Shown: positions 12,861 through 25,493, numbered from the stretch's first letter. The stretch: DNA of 64,000 nt from Tipula vernalis (GCA_958295665.1 OY282559.1:135573241-135637240); one strand, 5' to 3'. A program made the numbers and translations. Notes: a model not told the origin generated them from the sequence alone.

Positions 12861-13224
12861 TTATCAAACTTTCTTTATTTATTGATATTTAAAGAGCAAT
12901 TTTTGTGTTACAAAAAATTTTGCTCCCTAATGTATTTTCTACAATGGCTCTGTAGAATGGGTTGGGAGCGATATTTTTAGCTTTTACGCTCTCTGTTTTA
13001 AGAGCAAAATTAAAAATAAAAATTTAAATTACTTTGAAAGAGCGAAATAATTAAAATTTAAAAATTACTTTGAAAGAGCGAAATAATTAAAATTTAATTA
13101 ATAAAATTTTTGTGTTTATCATTAGAGGGTAAGAGCGTAAAAGCAAACTGAAAAAAAATTTTATTGGGAGCAAAAGCGAAAATTTTTATAAAGAGCTCTT
13201 AAAGAGCGATAAATTTAAACTCTG
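12861..13224. repeat. Right terminal domain of hAT-type element
   Basis: It is dense in AAAGAGCG, GGGAGCRA and GCTCT motifs and ends in AAAGAGCGATAAATTTAAACTCTG. It matches the left end in motif content and in the terminal 11 bp, but is not an extended inverted repeat. Confidence 0.8.
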
Positions 13225-13232
13225 GTTTTTTC

Positions 13233-13340
13233 AATTTCGTTATACGAATATTCGTTCATTTTGAATGTAAGGATTGTTAATACATTCTGTACAGTATTTA
13301 AATTTGATCTCTGCAAAAAACAAATCGAACAAAAATTCGT
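13233..13340. repeat. Partial extra copy of the FB-A stem, right piece
   Basis: TTAATACATTCTGTACAGTATTTAAATT and the neighbouring CGAATATTCGTTC resemble the FB-A stem at 9290-9460. With 9570-9640 it forms one diverged stem copy into which the hAT-type element inserted. Confidence 0.6.
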
Positions 13341-15099
13341 ATTTCTCACTACTTTTATTTTTGTTTATTGTTTGTGTTCACAATATTTATGTGTGAGTGT
13401 ACGTACATACAAACAAAATGTGTGATTGTGTGCAACAAATAAATAAGAAACATTATGCCAGATATATAGAAAATAAACACTTCTCGCATAGTTTCCTAAT
13501 AACTTGTAACGTTCGGCTTTGGTCGACCGCTCCAAGTTGTACACGGTGTGCACTCCGGATTGTTTTTTTTTTTGATGACACATACACATACGGGAGAATT
13601 CTAATGGAGTATTTTGTTGAATTTTGCTGGACATAGGGAATCCCGAAATTATTAAGTTTTATTTTAAAATAACTTTAAGTTTTTTTATATAAAAGTTATG
13701 AAATAAAGTTTGTGAAAAGCCAATAAGCTTAAAAAAATATTCAAGCTTCTTTTAATAGTGCTTGATCAATATAAGGAAAATCTATCTTATGATGATCTAA
13801 GTTATCGTGAATAATTAATTATGGTGCATAGTTAAGGTTGTACTTTTCGGTCGAACATTCGATAGTGCAACTAGTTGATAGCGTTTTTTTTACTGCAAAG
13901 CCTTTATACCGTAATTATTACGTACAAGCTAACAAATTGTGTAATTAAAAATTAAATAAAAACCCAAAATTGTAATATTTAATAATAAATGAACTGCTAA
14001 TTCTTAAATAATAAATTAATATTAATTAAATCTCATAAAATAAAAATAAAAACGTTAAAAACTAAAGACAATAAAACAATATAGTGTTATAATGTGTAAA
14101 GTGATTGGCATAAACTTGAATGTGGTCACCTAAATAATCTGGTAAACCAATAGTGATTTTAAACTAAATTAATATTAAAGTTTATACCTACACGAATTAA
14201 AAGAAAATTAAACTTAAAATTAAAATGTTATAGTTTATAAAATAATTTGTGTGGTGTACAATAAAATTAAAATTAATACAAATTTAATTTTATTACTTCA
14301 ATTTAAACTTCTGAAATTATTTCAAAACAAAAAAATATGAAGCCTAGCCGAACGTCGAGGAAGCGTCAACGGCGGCCATGTTAAGCTAAGATTGGTTTTT
14401 TTTTTTTTATTATTTAAACTATATATTTAAATTAATTTTTCTTTAAAGTTTTCAATTAGCTATAATATTCATTAATTAAGTTCATTTGTTTCTTCACATT
14501 AGTTTTGTTTTTCTATGAATTAAAATTAGTTCAAATCTTTACAATCTACAATAATTAATTAAGTATTTGATTATGTTGGCGGTAATCATCTTTTTATAGT
14601 GGATTAACTTGAGGAAGTAAAAAGTTTTCATTGCTTAATTTTGTTTACCTATTCTTCCTGTAAATGCTTGATTATGGCGAATATACATGACGTCATTTAG
14701 GTTTAATTCATTTAATAATTTATATTTTCTAATTTTTTGTTTGTTTGTTTATTGATTATTGATTCAATAATAATTTCATTTATCGGGTTAAAGTATTAAT
14801 TTTTTTTTGTGATTCACTTATGTTACGCTATTGTTTCGGTTCGCTCGTAATAGTCTTTTCAGTATGAGAAGCTGAAAGCTTGAATTCGGGGATGATGTGC
14901 GTTAGGTGAGTGTTATAGCGAATCTGAGTCATTCTTCTACCTTCCTTTCTTAATTTTCTTATTTCGTTTTTCTTCCTGTTCCCTTTGCGGTCTTAACAGA
15001 CATAGTCAAGCTGTGGAAATTCCCACCCCAATGTCCTGAGTTCTAGCTGGCTTAAAATAACCATACCAAAGCCTCTGTCTATGTAAACATTTCTGATAA
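13341..15099. other. Gene-free AT-rich stretch
   Basis: Overlapping short ORFs on both strands at 13,365-13,636 match no family I recognise and are probably chance. The rest is AT-rich, with no termini or repeats seen. Confidence 0.5.
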
Positions 15100-16920
15100 C
15101 AGCCGATAGCACACAAGATTATGGTGAAATTGGAGTTGTACGATGGAAATGGGATCCTAAAATTATTTTTAGATGAAATTCTGGAATATGGCCAAGTAGG
15201 ATGAAACTTGTGTATTTCCTAACCGATTTTGTTGAAACTTGACACGTGCGATAGAAATTGGATTCAAAAATGATATTTAGAGGAAATTCTGGAATATGGT
15301 TAGGAAGGACCTCGGTTATTTCTCAAGCGAATAAGATGAAATTCTACTTGTACGACGGAAATGGGATCTTCAAATGATTTTTAGGCGAAGTTCTGGCCAA
15401 GTATGATGGAATTTGGCTATTTTTAAACTGATTAGCTATGTTGAAATTCGAGCTGTGCGACCGAAATTGGATTCTAAAATGATATTTAGTACAAGTTCTG
15501 GAATATGGTCAATTAGGAAGGAGCTCGGTTATTTTTAAACCAAGTATGATAAAATGTGACATATACGATCGAAATGGTATTTTCAAATGATTTTTAGTTG
15601 TAGCTTTTGAACATGGCCGATTTTAATGAAATTAATCATGTGTAATAGAAATGGGATTCTAAAATTTTTTAGATTAAGTTCTGGAACACAGCTAATTCGG
15701 ACGGAAATTGACCACTTTTTAACTGTTTATTTGAAATTCAGCATGTACTAAAGAAATGGGATTGTAAAATGATTTTTAAATGAACTTTAGCAGTATGGTC
15801 AATTTGCAAGGAGTTTAGCCGTTTCTTAACCAATGTTGATGAAGTTCAGCATTAACGATGGAAATTAGGTTCTAAAATGAATTTTATATTAAGTTCTGGA
15901 ATTTGATCAAGTACGATGGAAACGGAATTTTATAATGATTTATAGAAGAAGTCCTTAACGGACATCAAGAAATTATTTTATAATCTTGTATACTGAATTT
16001 CATCATGATCGGTAAAGATGTGGCCCAATTCCTTTCTAGTTGGGTATGTCGACTCCATTTCGAATTAGCCGCAATCCAGAATTTCTCCAAAAAAATATTT
16101 TAGAAACCAATTTCCATATTGTATATGCTGAATTTCATCATAATCGGTTAATAACCCTTTGCCATTCCTGCATATCACACATGATGTACACACCGTTTAA
16201 TCGAGGCGCCCTTACTCTATGTATTATACGTAAATTAAATGAGATTATGTATCACGTATATTATGACGCTCAGGACAGGCAAACGGTTAAATTACCAAGT
16301 TCCTTCCTACTTGGCCATATTCCAGAACTTCATCTAAAATTCATTTAAAGTCCCATTTCCATCGTACAAGTCGAATTTGATCATAATCGATTAAGAAATA
16401 GACAAGTTCCATCCTACTTGGCCATATTCCAGAACTTCACCTAAAAATCATCTAAAATCCCATTTCTATCGCACGTGTCGAATTTCATCATATTCGGCTA
16501 AGAAATAGCCAAGTTCCATCATATTTGGCTATATTCCTAAGCTTCTTCTAAATCTCATTTTAGAATCCAATTTCGATAGTACAACTCGAATTTTACCACA
16601 AACGGTTGAGAACTAACGGATTTCCTTCCTAATAGGCCATATTCCAGAATATCATCTAAATATCATTTTAGAATCCCATTTCTATCGCACGGGTTGAATT
16701 TCATCAAAATCGTTCAAGAAATAGCCAAGTTCCACCCTACTTGTCCATATTCCAAAACTGCATCTAAAAATCATTTGAAGATCTCATTTCTATCATACAA
16801 CTCGAATTTCATCATAATCGGTTTAGAAATAGCCAAGTGCCAGCCTACTTTGCCTTATTCCAGAATCTTATCTGAAAATCAGCGTAGAATCGCACATTTA
16901 GTCAGTATCGTATACAAATG
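15100..16920. mobile_element. Decayed foldback of the ~108-bp unit (FB-B)
   Basis: 15,125-15,960 holds diverged units in plus orientation (GATGGAAATGGGAT, TTCTGGAATATGGYCAAGTA). 16,010-16,910 holds them in minus orientation (TCATAATCGGTTWAGAAATA, CTTGGCCATATTCCAGAAC). The units are more diverged than in the two elements to the left. A non-repeat piece of about 120 bp (16,165-16,287) interrupts one unit. No hAT-type ends or target duplication were found. The plus-strand ORFs at 16,040-16,348 and 16,694-16,948 are repeat read-throughs. Confidence 0.75.
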
Positions 16921-17799
16921 TATATTCCTGGTTGGCCACAGTAAATAACCCATTGTTAGTTTGTTAGTGAACAAAAAAACAAGTAATCATATATTCCCTT
17001 TATTCACCGGTCATGATTCGTTTAATACCAGTTTAGCTCTAAATATGTAAACAAATGACAATTTTTTTTTGTGACGACACCCAACTCTAGTATTAATAGA
17101 GATAAATTACAACAACAAGTAAACAAACGAAAAATAAAAAAAAATAAAAAATGTTTCATTCGCTTTTTCTCTATTTTTTACAAACACGTGGCGGCATCGT
17201 ATGACGTCACGAACAAGTGACTCGAAAGATCGAGATAAACTTGTTTGAATCATGCTCACCGGTGTTCCAGCGCATACACACTACTTTAAAACACGAACAT
17301 TTTCCTGAATACATATTTTTTACCTCGGTCAAAACAATCTCGCATTAGTTGCAGAGTAAATTTACTCAAAGAGAGAATTATGTTTTTGTGGTTTTAAGTA
17401 TATCGCGTAGGGGCTCACTGTATTGTTCGAAAAATTATTTCTATACCCAAATAGGTATATTCTACACCCAACTAATTTGAATTTTTAATTATTCGACATG
17501 AGACGTCTATGAAATTTACTATAGTTTTTGATATAACCTTTCTGAATAACCCTGTAAATACAACTCAATGTAATAATAAAAACCTACATATAATAAAAAT
17601 CCGCCGCATGCCCAAAAATCAAATAAAATTGCATAAGCCAATCAAATATTGAAAGCTTTTCTTGGAGGAGGGACTTCCGATAAAAAGAAAGGCGTTATTA
17701 ATTCTTTTATCGACAAGTAAATGAAACAAATCCAATATAACAATTTAATGTTCTTGATCTTGGAAAAATTGTATATAATTGTGTATGATGTCGTAGTTT
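16921..17799. other. Gene-free stretch
   Basis: AT-rich sequence, no gene recognised. Confidence 0.5.
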
Positions 17800-18095
17800 G
17801 TGGGAAAAGTCCTTTTCTTCCTTCAAGAAATTTTACAGATTCCTTGACAAAAGATGTGACAGGTTTAAATCTTGTTCGCCTACCATCTAAGATTTCAGTT
17901 ACTTGATATCCATTTATATAAAAGATTCATCATTTTTTAGTTTCAGTTTGGATTCACTTGTTTCTATAAATTCGCTTAATAAAATCTGATTTTATATCAA
18001 TCAACGCAGCTTTCTCATCCTATTCTACTGTTAAAGTAGCGAACTCATGCTCATCTGAATCTGTGATTAGAGTTTCAAGCCATTCCTTACCTAGC
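17800..18095 (-). pseudogene. Decayed protein-coding fragment, family not recognised
   Basis: On the minus strand two phrases look protein-like: EWLETLITDSDEHEFATLTV (near 18,095-18,030) and DGRRTRFKPVTSFVKE followed by KFLEGRKGLFPQTT (near 17,900-17,790). They are separated by stops. The composition (charged and hydrophobic alternation, few homopolymers) differs from the surrounding AT-rich filler. It could be a transposon-protein remnant or an old host exon. I cannot assign a family, and the call rests on appearance alone. Confidence 0.3.
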
Positions 18096-20204
18096 TACCG
18101 ACCGGCTTAATCGTAAACCTTAATTCAAACCGCCCAGAAAAATATCAATTCTGGAATGGAACCCTGCGTACATGATTATGATTCCGTATTATTATACGGT
18201 TCCGTTAAAAACTACCATAATGATCTCAGATACCCTTTAACTATGGAGATTCTATTCGAAAAGTTTCTACACGCTCTAAAAGGAGTACATACTCAAAATT
18301 TATCATCGAATACGCAAAGTTAGGTAATATGTCGCCAACCGTTATATTTCTAAAACTATCGTTTGGACAGATTCGTTTTGGCAAGGCGTGATTTAGGGGC
18401 CTAAAGTTATAAGTCTATACCGCACTGACTCATTTTGGTCGAGAAAGCGTTATCATGATCTTTATTGCTAAGGTAGTTTTAAAATTTTCTTTGGTATTAA
18501 ATTTATCCAGAACATCCTTCAGACATCAAATCGAACATGTCGAGATACATTTCAAATGTTATTTAACATTTGTGTTGAAACTATTGGAAAAAGTGATAGG
18601 GAAAGTCTAACCATTTGGATCTGTGCCTGCAAGGTTGCCGAAGCAATTTTTGCAAAAACCAAAAATCGGTCAAAATTTTGCATTTCTAGAAGTCCTTGTT
18701 CAATGCTGTCCAAAGATATTCTGTAAAATCGGTGGATATTTCTGAATCGAAGTCAAAAATCACGGACTTCAAAATATAGACTGCTTACAGTTTTGCAAAA
18801 TATACAGTATTTTACAATAATACTATACCCTTTTTCAAATCAACGTTAAAAATCACAAGCTGTTTTATGTAACATTTTTCATTTAATCCGTCCTTTTGTC
18901 CAACAACCTGTTCCGCGATTTCATCCTTCTAAAACTGGATCGTGAGAAATTGCAACATCTCTTTCACATTCCTCCGACAAAACTATAAACATATTTATAT
19001 AGTATAAATAGATAATATCTTGATCACTCCTTCAAATATGACAAAAAAGGAGTTTCAACAACCCATTTCCTTGGCCGCGCCACCAACAACACAACATATC
19101 GAAAAAAAAACATATTTCAAATTAGTACATGACATAAAGTCCTCTAATAAATTCGTCCTTTTTTTTGTCCTATACAACATTGCATCGCACAACCTCATAA
19201 ATTTATCAATTTTTATTATTTTGTTGACAAAACTTCTACATAAAAACCACAACAGAACAAGATTGTTTTCAACTTGTTGCATGCACAGCAACACCAAAAC
19301 TCGACGAAGACAAAATATCCTTCCAAATGTTTTTTTTTTTTGTTTGTGATTTTTTTTCGGTCAATTTTGTAACAACAAAAGAATTAAATATCCTTTTTTT
19401 TGCTGTCTTGTACGGTGGTGGTTGTATCCTCTCCTTGTTTGTATGTCCGATATAAAATAGAATTCGGGGTCGATTTTTTTTTTTATTAGGATATTTTATT
19501 GACTACAGTAAACATCCTTTAAGTAGAATTTAATCATCCCTAAAATTAAATCAATTATTTATTGGGTTATGTGGTATACATACTCTGATATGTGTTGTGT
19601 GAAAAAATATAGAGCGGTGTAGGATGAAAAAAAAAATATTTGCCGAGTATAAAAAAATAAAAAAATCTGTTTGCGGTTTGGTTTATAGATTTTGTTGTTG
19701 TATATGATATGCGGTCGAGAGATAACCATCAACCCCAAATTACATAAAAAAAATGTAATTTTTTTATGATTTTCTTGTTTTTTTTTTTTTTTATTATTGA
19801 TAAGCGCACATAATTGTGTAAATAGGATGTAGGAAATTCAATTAGAGCGAACAATGCGTTTTATTGATATGATTGACAGTTGAATATGTGCGGGATGAAA
19901 AGAAATTTGGTTTTGTTGGACTTATGGTTATGAATATTTATTGGAAGCAACAAGCTCTTTATGGTCTTTTCCATTTTTAGCTCCATAGATTCAAGTAACC
20001 ATGCTATATTTTTCAATTTTCAAAGCTAAGTATTCTTCATTGAGACAACAACAGCGTATTCATCCTCATTTTCTATTTATTTGGCTTAAGATGAGACCAC
20101 AATATTGTGATTTTTGACTTTTTGGTTCAGAATTTGTGGGATCTTTTATTACTTTTGTTTCACATAGTTCAGTCTAACTGATCTGGGATTTTATTTATAG
20201 ATTA
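18096..20204. other. Gene-free stretch
   Basis: Nothing recognisable. The opposed ORFs at 19,020-19,349 and 19,055-19,297 overlap on both strands and resemble no family. The sequence from 19,350 is T- and A-homopolymer rich. Confidence 0.5.
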
Positions 20205-21900
20205 AAGTTGCAAATGTTAACAAGTTACGTCGGTCTAAAGATACTAATTGTAATGCTGCATTATTGTAATGCTGTAAAAAATAACCAAACATTTGTTTGG
20301 TCCAAAACCACTTTTCACGATGTTTTGAAAGTCGCTGAGTCTAAAAAAGCAACAACAAAAAAAATGTCCGTCCGTCTGTCTGGATGTCTGTACCCATGGT
20401 ATCTCGAAAAGGGCCCTGTTAAAGTTAGCCGAAAGTTTCCAGCCGAAAGTGAAAAGTCGATAATGCAGATTATATTATTGACATTCCAGCCGAAAATAAA
20501 TCAGCTTCTAGAGTGTTATGTCTGGAGATGAATTGGATTGATGTGACTTGCCAATAGCTATCGCAGGAAAAAAATTCAGTTCAAGTTTCCCGAGGGAAAT
20601 CTCGGAAAATTCAAAAAAGTTTCCAGCCGAAAGTAAGAAATGGATGAATAAAATAAGCCTCTAAAGTGTTATATCTGGATATGGATTGGATTGATCAGTT
20701 TCCTGTGGGAATTCTCGGCAATTCAGTTCCTGTGGGAAATCTCGGAAAATTCGGTTTTCCAAAAATTATTAGAAAATTTTCGGAAATTGGAAAATCGAAT
20801 TTTTCGAGATTTCCCACAGGAAACTTGGCCTAATTTTTTTTTCTGCGATAGCTATTGAGTAATGATATCAATTCAATCCCTCTCAAGACATAACACTCTA
20901 GAGGCTGATTTTATACAAATTCTCTAATAATTTTTGGAAAATTGAATTTTCCGAGATTTCCCAAGGGAAACTTGAAATGAATTTTTTTCTTGCGATAGCT
21001 ATTGACAAGTCACATCAATCCAATCCATCTCCAGACATAACACTCTGGAGGCTTCTTTTATTCATCCAATTCTTACTTTCGGCTGGAAGCTTTTTTGAAT
21101 TTTCCGAGATTTCCAACGGGAAACTAGAACTGAATTTTTTTCCTGCGATAGCTATTGAGTAATCACATCAATTGAAACCATCTCCAGACATAACACTCTA
21201 GAGTCTGATTTAATAGAAATTTTCTAATAATTTTAGAAAATTGAATTTTCCGAGATTTCCCACGAGAAACTTGAACTGAATTTTTTTCCTGCGATTGATA
21301 AATCACATCTATGTAATTCATCTCCAGACATAACACTTTAGAGGCTGATTTTATATAAATTTTCTAATAATTTTTGGAAAATCGAATTTTCCGAGATTTC
21401 CCACGAGAAATTTGAACTGAATTTTTTCATTCGATAGCTATTGACAAATCACGTAAAAACGATTCAGCTTCAGATATATACTGTAGAGGATGGTTTTATT
21501 CCAATTTTGTATATTCTTATGATTTTCCGATATTTTCTACGAAGCAAAGTTTTACACGTAAATTTATTTACAATTTTTTTTATTTAAATCTATGTATCCT
21601 ATTTACTTTCGGCTGATAATTATTAAATTTTTAATTTTCGGCTTGAATAACATTCACATCATAATCAGCATTATCGACTTTCTACTTTCGGCTGGAAACT
21701 TTCGACTGGGATTAGACAATCTGCATTACCATTTTTTCTTTACTTTCGGCTGGACTAACACAATCTGCATTATCGAATTTTCCATTTCGGCTGGCAACTT
21801 TCTGCTAACTTTAACAGTATTCGAAACGGCTTGTTCGTTTCAAATTTTTTTTTTTTGGCCAACCAGTTTCTATGGTCAAGGCCGAGATTTGAAAAGCTTT
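20205..21900. mobile_element. Foldback element carrying the 146-bp repeat (FB-C)
   Basis: The outer left segment 20,420-20,500 (CTGTTAAAGTTAGCCGAAAG, CCAGCCGAAAGTGAAAAGTC, GATAATGCAGATT) is inverted at about 21,690-21,815 (AATCTGCATTATCGA, ACTTTCGGCTGG, GCTAACTTTAACAG). Between these arms lie 146-bp repeats, first in minus orientation (20,505-20,760) and then in plus orientation (20,780-21,500). This makes a foldback with satellite arms. 20,290-20,420 contains the dispersed phrase GTACCCATGGTATCTCGAAA, also present inverted at 59.1 kb. The ORFs at 20,208-20,531, 20,977-21,162 and 21,592-22,137 are repeat read-throughs, not genes. Confidence 0.65.
20505..21500. repeat. ~146-bp tandem repeat array, second locus
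   Basis: ACACTCTAGAGGCTGATTTT landmarks start near 20,894, 21,041, 21,194 and 21,334 (spacings 147, 153 and 140 bp). The first two units are inverted, as at 295-480. This is the same family as the array at 0.3-1.6 kb. Confidence 0.85.
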
Positions 21901-23046
21901 TGGAACCTGTGTGTCAAGAGGGTCAGGTACCTGGTTATAGAAATATTAACGAGAAATATAAACGAGAAATCAAGTGTTACATCGTTGAATGAGCAAAAAT
22001 TATGGATCGATATTAAAATTTTGTCTGTCTTGAAACGGAAACTTTGCTGTTTCGGCAACAATTGTCGTAGTTTAAAGTCAAATCAGTTAAACTGGACACA
22101 TAATTATCCATACATCATTACTCCATGCACATTTTAATTCATTTATTTTGTGAGTAATTCCAAAAATTGTTAATAGCAAGTGTTCTTATTTTAACAGGCT
22201 TACAGTAGTGCTGATGGCCAAAGGTTTAGGCGCTTGAAAATAAGCGTCTGGTCGATCTATTTTGGTAAACAAATGTATTCTGCTTTATGAGACATTTTCT
22301 GCTTTAAACCATAACCTTAATGTCATTCCAGGTAAAGCTTGAAGACAATATTACAAACGCACATATACAATTGCTTCCCAAATAGGTATTACCCTTTGAA
22401 GTACAACAACATGATGATCGACTTATTTCTTTCATAGATAGCAATGTAAATCGCGCCAAAAAATTATACGGTCAGTATTAACATCAAAAGCCAACCATAT
22501 TGTAGATGGTTTAACAAACCGAAGTTATTCACGAAACAAGGCTTAATACGACCTTTCAGCACCCTTATGCTGCTGCTTAAATTAATTACCTAAAGTTAAC
22601 TACCTGGATGTTACAATTTAGTTTTAACCCCCATGGTCAAGGAACGATTTGTTTAACTTTCTCAGTTGGCTTGTATAAAGAGTCAAGGCTTCGATTACTC
22701 CTTTCAAAACCGAAAAAAATTGCCTTAAAAAACCGGGCAAGCAATCAAAGCGCGTTTTGTTGCCACGTTACGATTACTAATTTGTTGGCTATATTTTGCC
22801 GAAAAATTTCTGAAGAAGTTTCACCGAGTTATTTGTATTATTACAGCACACGCGATCAAGCTTATTTCTTTTATTGAACGCCTGAAATATCAGTACAAAT
22901 GAATCATTCGGCATAACCTTAAATAATTTTGAATTTTAAACCTCGAAATTCTTGAACTATCTGAAAAGAACAAAAATTTGTACTATAATAAGTATACCTT
23001 TGAATTATTTTTCGGACAAATATAAGGTTGGGAAAAATCTGTCAAA
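21901..23046. other. Gene-free stretch with a stray mariner-like end
   Basis: No gene was recognised. At 23,025-23,038 the sequence AAGGTTGGGAAAAA matches the first bases of the mariner terminus at 36,661. It lies just outside the Tc1 left end. Confidence 0.45.
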
Positions 23047-23204
23047 CAGTACAAAGCCATTGAATTAACAACTTTTATAAAACTTAGTTTTTCGGGGAAT
23101 TCAATATCATAGCATCAATATATTTATCAATATTTCATTAAAATTGTTAAATTACGATTTAATGAATGTAAAAAAATTAAATAAAAGCTTAATAGAGGTG
23201 TTAT

Positions 23205-23416
23205 TTAATATTTAGTCCACATTCCTTTATTCTTGAGCAAAATTTCGACTCTTTGTGGCATAGTTTGGAACGAGTTTATTATGGTTCTTTTGATAGGTGT
23301 GTCGTTGAACCATATGTTTTTAATTTTCTCAATCAATGTTTGTTTGTCTGTGATGTGTTTTTTCGATAACTGCGTCTTTAGAACCGCCAAACATTTTCTA
23401 TTGGGTTCATGTCCGG
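23205..23416 (-). pseudogene. Tc1 transposase, C-terminal piece with catalytic glutamate
   Basis: It carries the MNPIENVW motif holding the third catalytic residue. After a frameshift come the C-terminal helices (LKTQLSKKHITDKQTLIEKI, SFQTMPQRVEILLKNKG) that end Tc1 transposases just before the terminus. Counting across the insertion, 34 residues separate the second aspartate from the glutamate, the DD34E spacing of the Tc1 family. The LTR element inserted between the conserved proline-aspartate residues just before this motif. Confidence 0.8.
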
Positions 23417-23852
23417 AGTTACATACCTGTAACGAACCAACCGCAATACATACTCGCAACAATCAACATCCGCATTCTAGCTGATGAAGCATAAAACACA
23501 AAACAATTGATGTCACGTTGCACGTACACCAAATCAACGATATCGGAATTATAGCTAACACAACCGAATAGTTGTAACAAAATCACACATCACGTTGTGT
23601 CTACCAACGATTACATTTTACTGGTAAATTACCAGACATAACATGACACCAACATGACACCATACATTATGTCTAGCTTGCTAAATTATGAGTAGAATTT
23701 ATATTAAAATTATATTTTAAGATCATTATTATTATTGTACTCATCAAGTTAACATTGTAGTTTTTTTAAAATCTAAAATAAATAAAATATCGCTCTGGAT
23801 AAAATCCAGAGATTTAAAAAAATAAAAATTTTAAGTCGTGAAAACTATAATT
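23417..23852 (+). repeat. 5' LTR of errantivirus-type element
   Basis: 436 bp, AGTTACATACC to CTATAATT. It differs from the 3' LTR by about 13 substitutions plus a few indels, including a small duplication around CATGACACCA (near 23,640-23,665). Confidence 0.92.
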
Positions 23853-23870
23853 GGCGCAGTTGATAGTGGA
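23853..23870 (+). promoter_or_regulatory. Primer-binding site
   Basis: TGGCGCAGTTGATAGTGG overlaps the last T of the 5' LTR. The TGGCGCAGT start resembles the tRNA-Ser-type site of the 17.6/297 group. That primer assignment is from memory and not checked. Confidence 0.65.
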
Positions 23871-24348
23871 TATTTTTTAATATCCGTCCACTATGAGAAA
23901 CCACATATACTGCAAAGTGAATAAAAGCCCGTGTTTTAAGTGTCACAATAATTGTTTAAGTTAAAGTGAAATACTGACGGTATATCAGTAAATAGTGCTT
24001 AGAACCAAAATTTTATTCTCGAACACATTAGCAAAGAATTAAAAACCAAAATCGAGTGTGTTGTTTGATGGTTAGTCAAACGTTATTAAGTGAAACTATC
24101 AATTAATAAATTAACAAAATAAAAATAAAAAGACGACTAGGCGTCAGTACTTACTATTTGAGTTACTATTTGATAATAATCCTTTACTTATCACAAAATT
24201 CTGAGTATTCCCAAAAAGTTTTCCTTTTGATAAATTACGAAATTCCACTATTGAATACAGTTAAAGTTGAATAATAAAGAAAAAAAAAATAATTGATAAA
24301 CTTCGTGAATATTGTATTAAATATAACCGGAACAGAGATTTTTCAAAT
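23871..24348 (+). other. 5' leader of errantivirus-type element
   Basis: AT-rich untranslated leader between the primer-binding site and gag. No ORF of note. Confidence 0.6.
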
Positions 24349-25288
24349 ATGACGGAAGAAGAACAGATTACTAAAATGGAGATAACTCCCCAGTTATTGC
24401 GAATACCAGACGCAATAAAAGACATACCGCTATTCGACGGCAACCGAACACACCTGAAGAAATTTATTACGCACGTTGACGACATTGCGGCAATACTAAA
24501 ACCTTCATTTGACAAACAAGTTCATGGAAACATACTGATCCGTGCAAGTGGTATGACGAAATGGGATTGGCAGTATTCGTTTCAAATTTGAAAGATCCAC
24601 TAGGATCAATGGTTAGAGCCATGAAACCCGCCAATCTATCAACAGCCAGAATTTATTGTTTAAAGGAACAAAACACCGTTTACATGAGGAATAAAGTTTT
24701 CGGTACAGATCAAATACAACTCACAAAACCAATGATACCACCACGTTTACAGATGTATACACCTAATTATGTCACAAACTTCCCCAGACATGCAAATAAC
24801 AATCAATTCTTTAATCCCAATAACAATTTATACCCGCCGCGTAATGATCACCTAGATTTTAATCATCGACCATTTACTAACCATAATCAATTCGCTAACA
24901 GTCGCGGGCCACCACCAAAACCCGATCAAAGGAAATTCGAGCCCATGGATACAAGTTCAAATAGTAACAAATATAGGAAACCCGTCAATATAATTTCAAC
25001 ACAAATGGACCGCCCAGATTCCAATCAAAGGAATTGTACAATATTTCCACCAATCCACATGATCACGAAAGCGATCACCTTTACGAATCATACGATGGGA
25101 ACCCACAAATTGAATATTATGAAGAAACGTACGATCAACTTATCGAAAATACCCCAGAAGAACCATCCCCCATAATTGAAATAGAAGATGAGGATTTTCA
25201 CCGAACCCCATCGGCGGATACGGACCGCTGTGAATTGTATCCTAAACTTTTCCTAAAACAACAACACCAACTTAAAAAATTATTGTAG
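24349..25288 (+). pseudogene. gag remnant, errantivirus-type element
   Basis: The start is ATG at 24,349 (MTEEEQITKM). The N-terminal part runs to 24,591. A second frame (24,561-25,175) carries FVSNLKDPLGSMVRAMKPAN, typical of 17.6-type Gag, then an Asn/Pro/Gln-rich tail. A third frame (25,034-25,288) carries an acidic C-terminal segment (YYEETYDQLIEN, EEPSPIIEIEDED). Two frame changes and an apparent central deletion of most of the capsid region (near 24,560) disable it. Gag is the structural protein of the virus-like particle. Confidence 0.75.
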
Positions 25289-25493
25289 TAGTAAAATGCA
25301 TACATTTAGGCGATTGCATAAAGAATTGAATTTATAAATATTTTTAATAATGTTTATATTAATAAAAGTAAATTATTAAACGAATAATTAAGGAATAAAA
25401 TGTGATTTATGTAAATATAGTATATTGGATACAAATTATTTACAAAATTATAACTTAAAATTTCGAAATACGATTTTAAGTATGCTAATTCCA

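Larger units (their letters stand above)
9641..13224. mobile_element. hAT-type non-autonomous foldback element, copy 1
   Basis: The ends are CAGAGTTTAAA (9641-9651) and its exact complement TTTAAACTCTG (13,214-13,224). They are flanked by a perfect 8-bp duplication GTTTTTTC (9633-9640 and 13,225-13,232). An 8-bp duplication and termini beginning CAGAG are the hallmarks of hAT transposons such as hobo and Hermes. The terminal ~350 bp on each side are dense in AGAGC/GCTCT and AGAGCG/CGCTCT motifs, as expected for hAT subterminal transposase-binding repeats. The interior is two inverted arrays of the ~108-bp unit around a ~200-bp core. There is no transposase, so movement would need a hAT transposase from elsewhere. 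A second copy with the same left end starts at 44,018. Confidence 0.85.

Noticed and set aside
13365..13636. Overlapping ORFs on both strands (89 and 79 codons)
   Set aside because: Mutually exclusive, no recognisable family, and low-complexity composition.
14903..15000. Possible short intron (GTGAGT donor at about 14,908, pyrimidine-rich tract and TTAACAG acceptor near 15,000)
   Set aside because: No coding frame flanks it on either side, and such signals are common in AT-rich DNA.
14688..17209. Two TGACGTCA palindromes (14,688-14,695 and 17,202-17,209) as CRE-type sites
   Set aside because: Isolated 8-bp words without a nearby gene or promoter. Chance occurrence cannot be excluded.
19020..19349. 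109-codon plus-strand ORF and opposing minus-strand ORF
   Set aside because: Composition follows the A/T and CAA content. No motif, start context or neighbour supports a gene.
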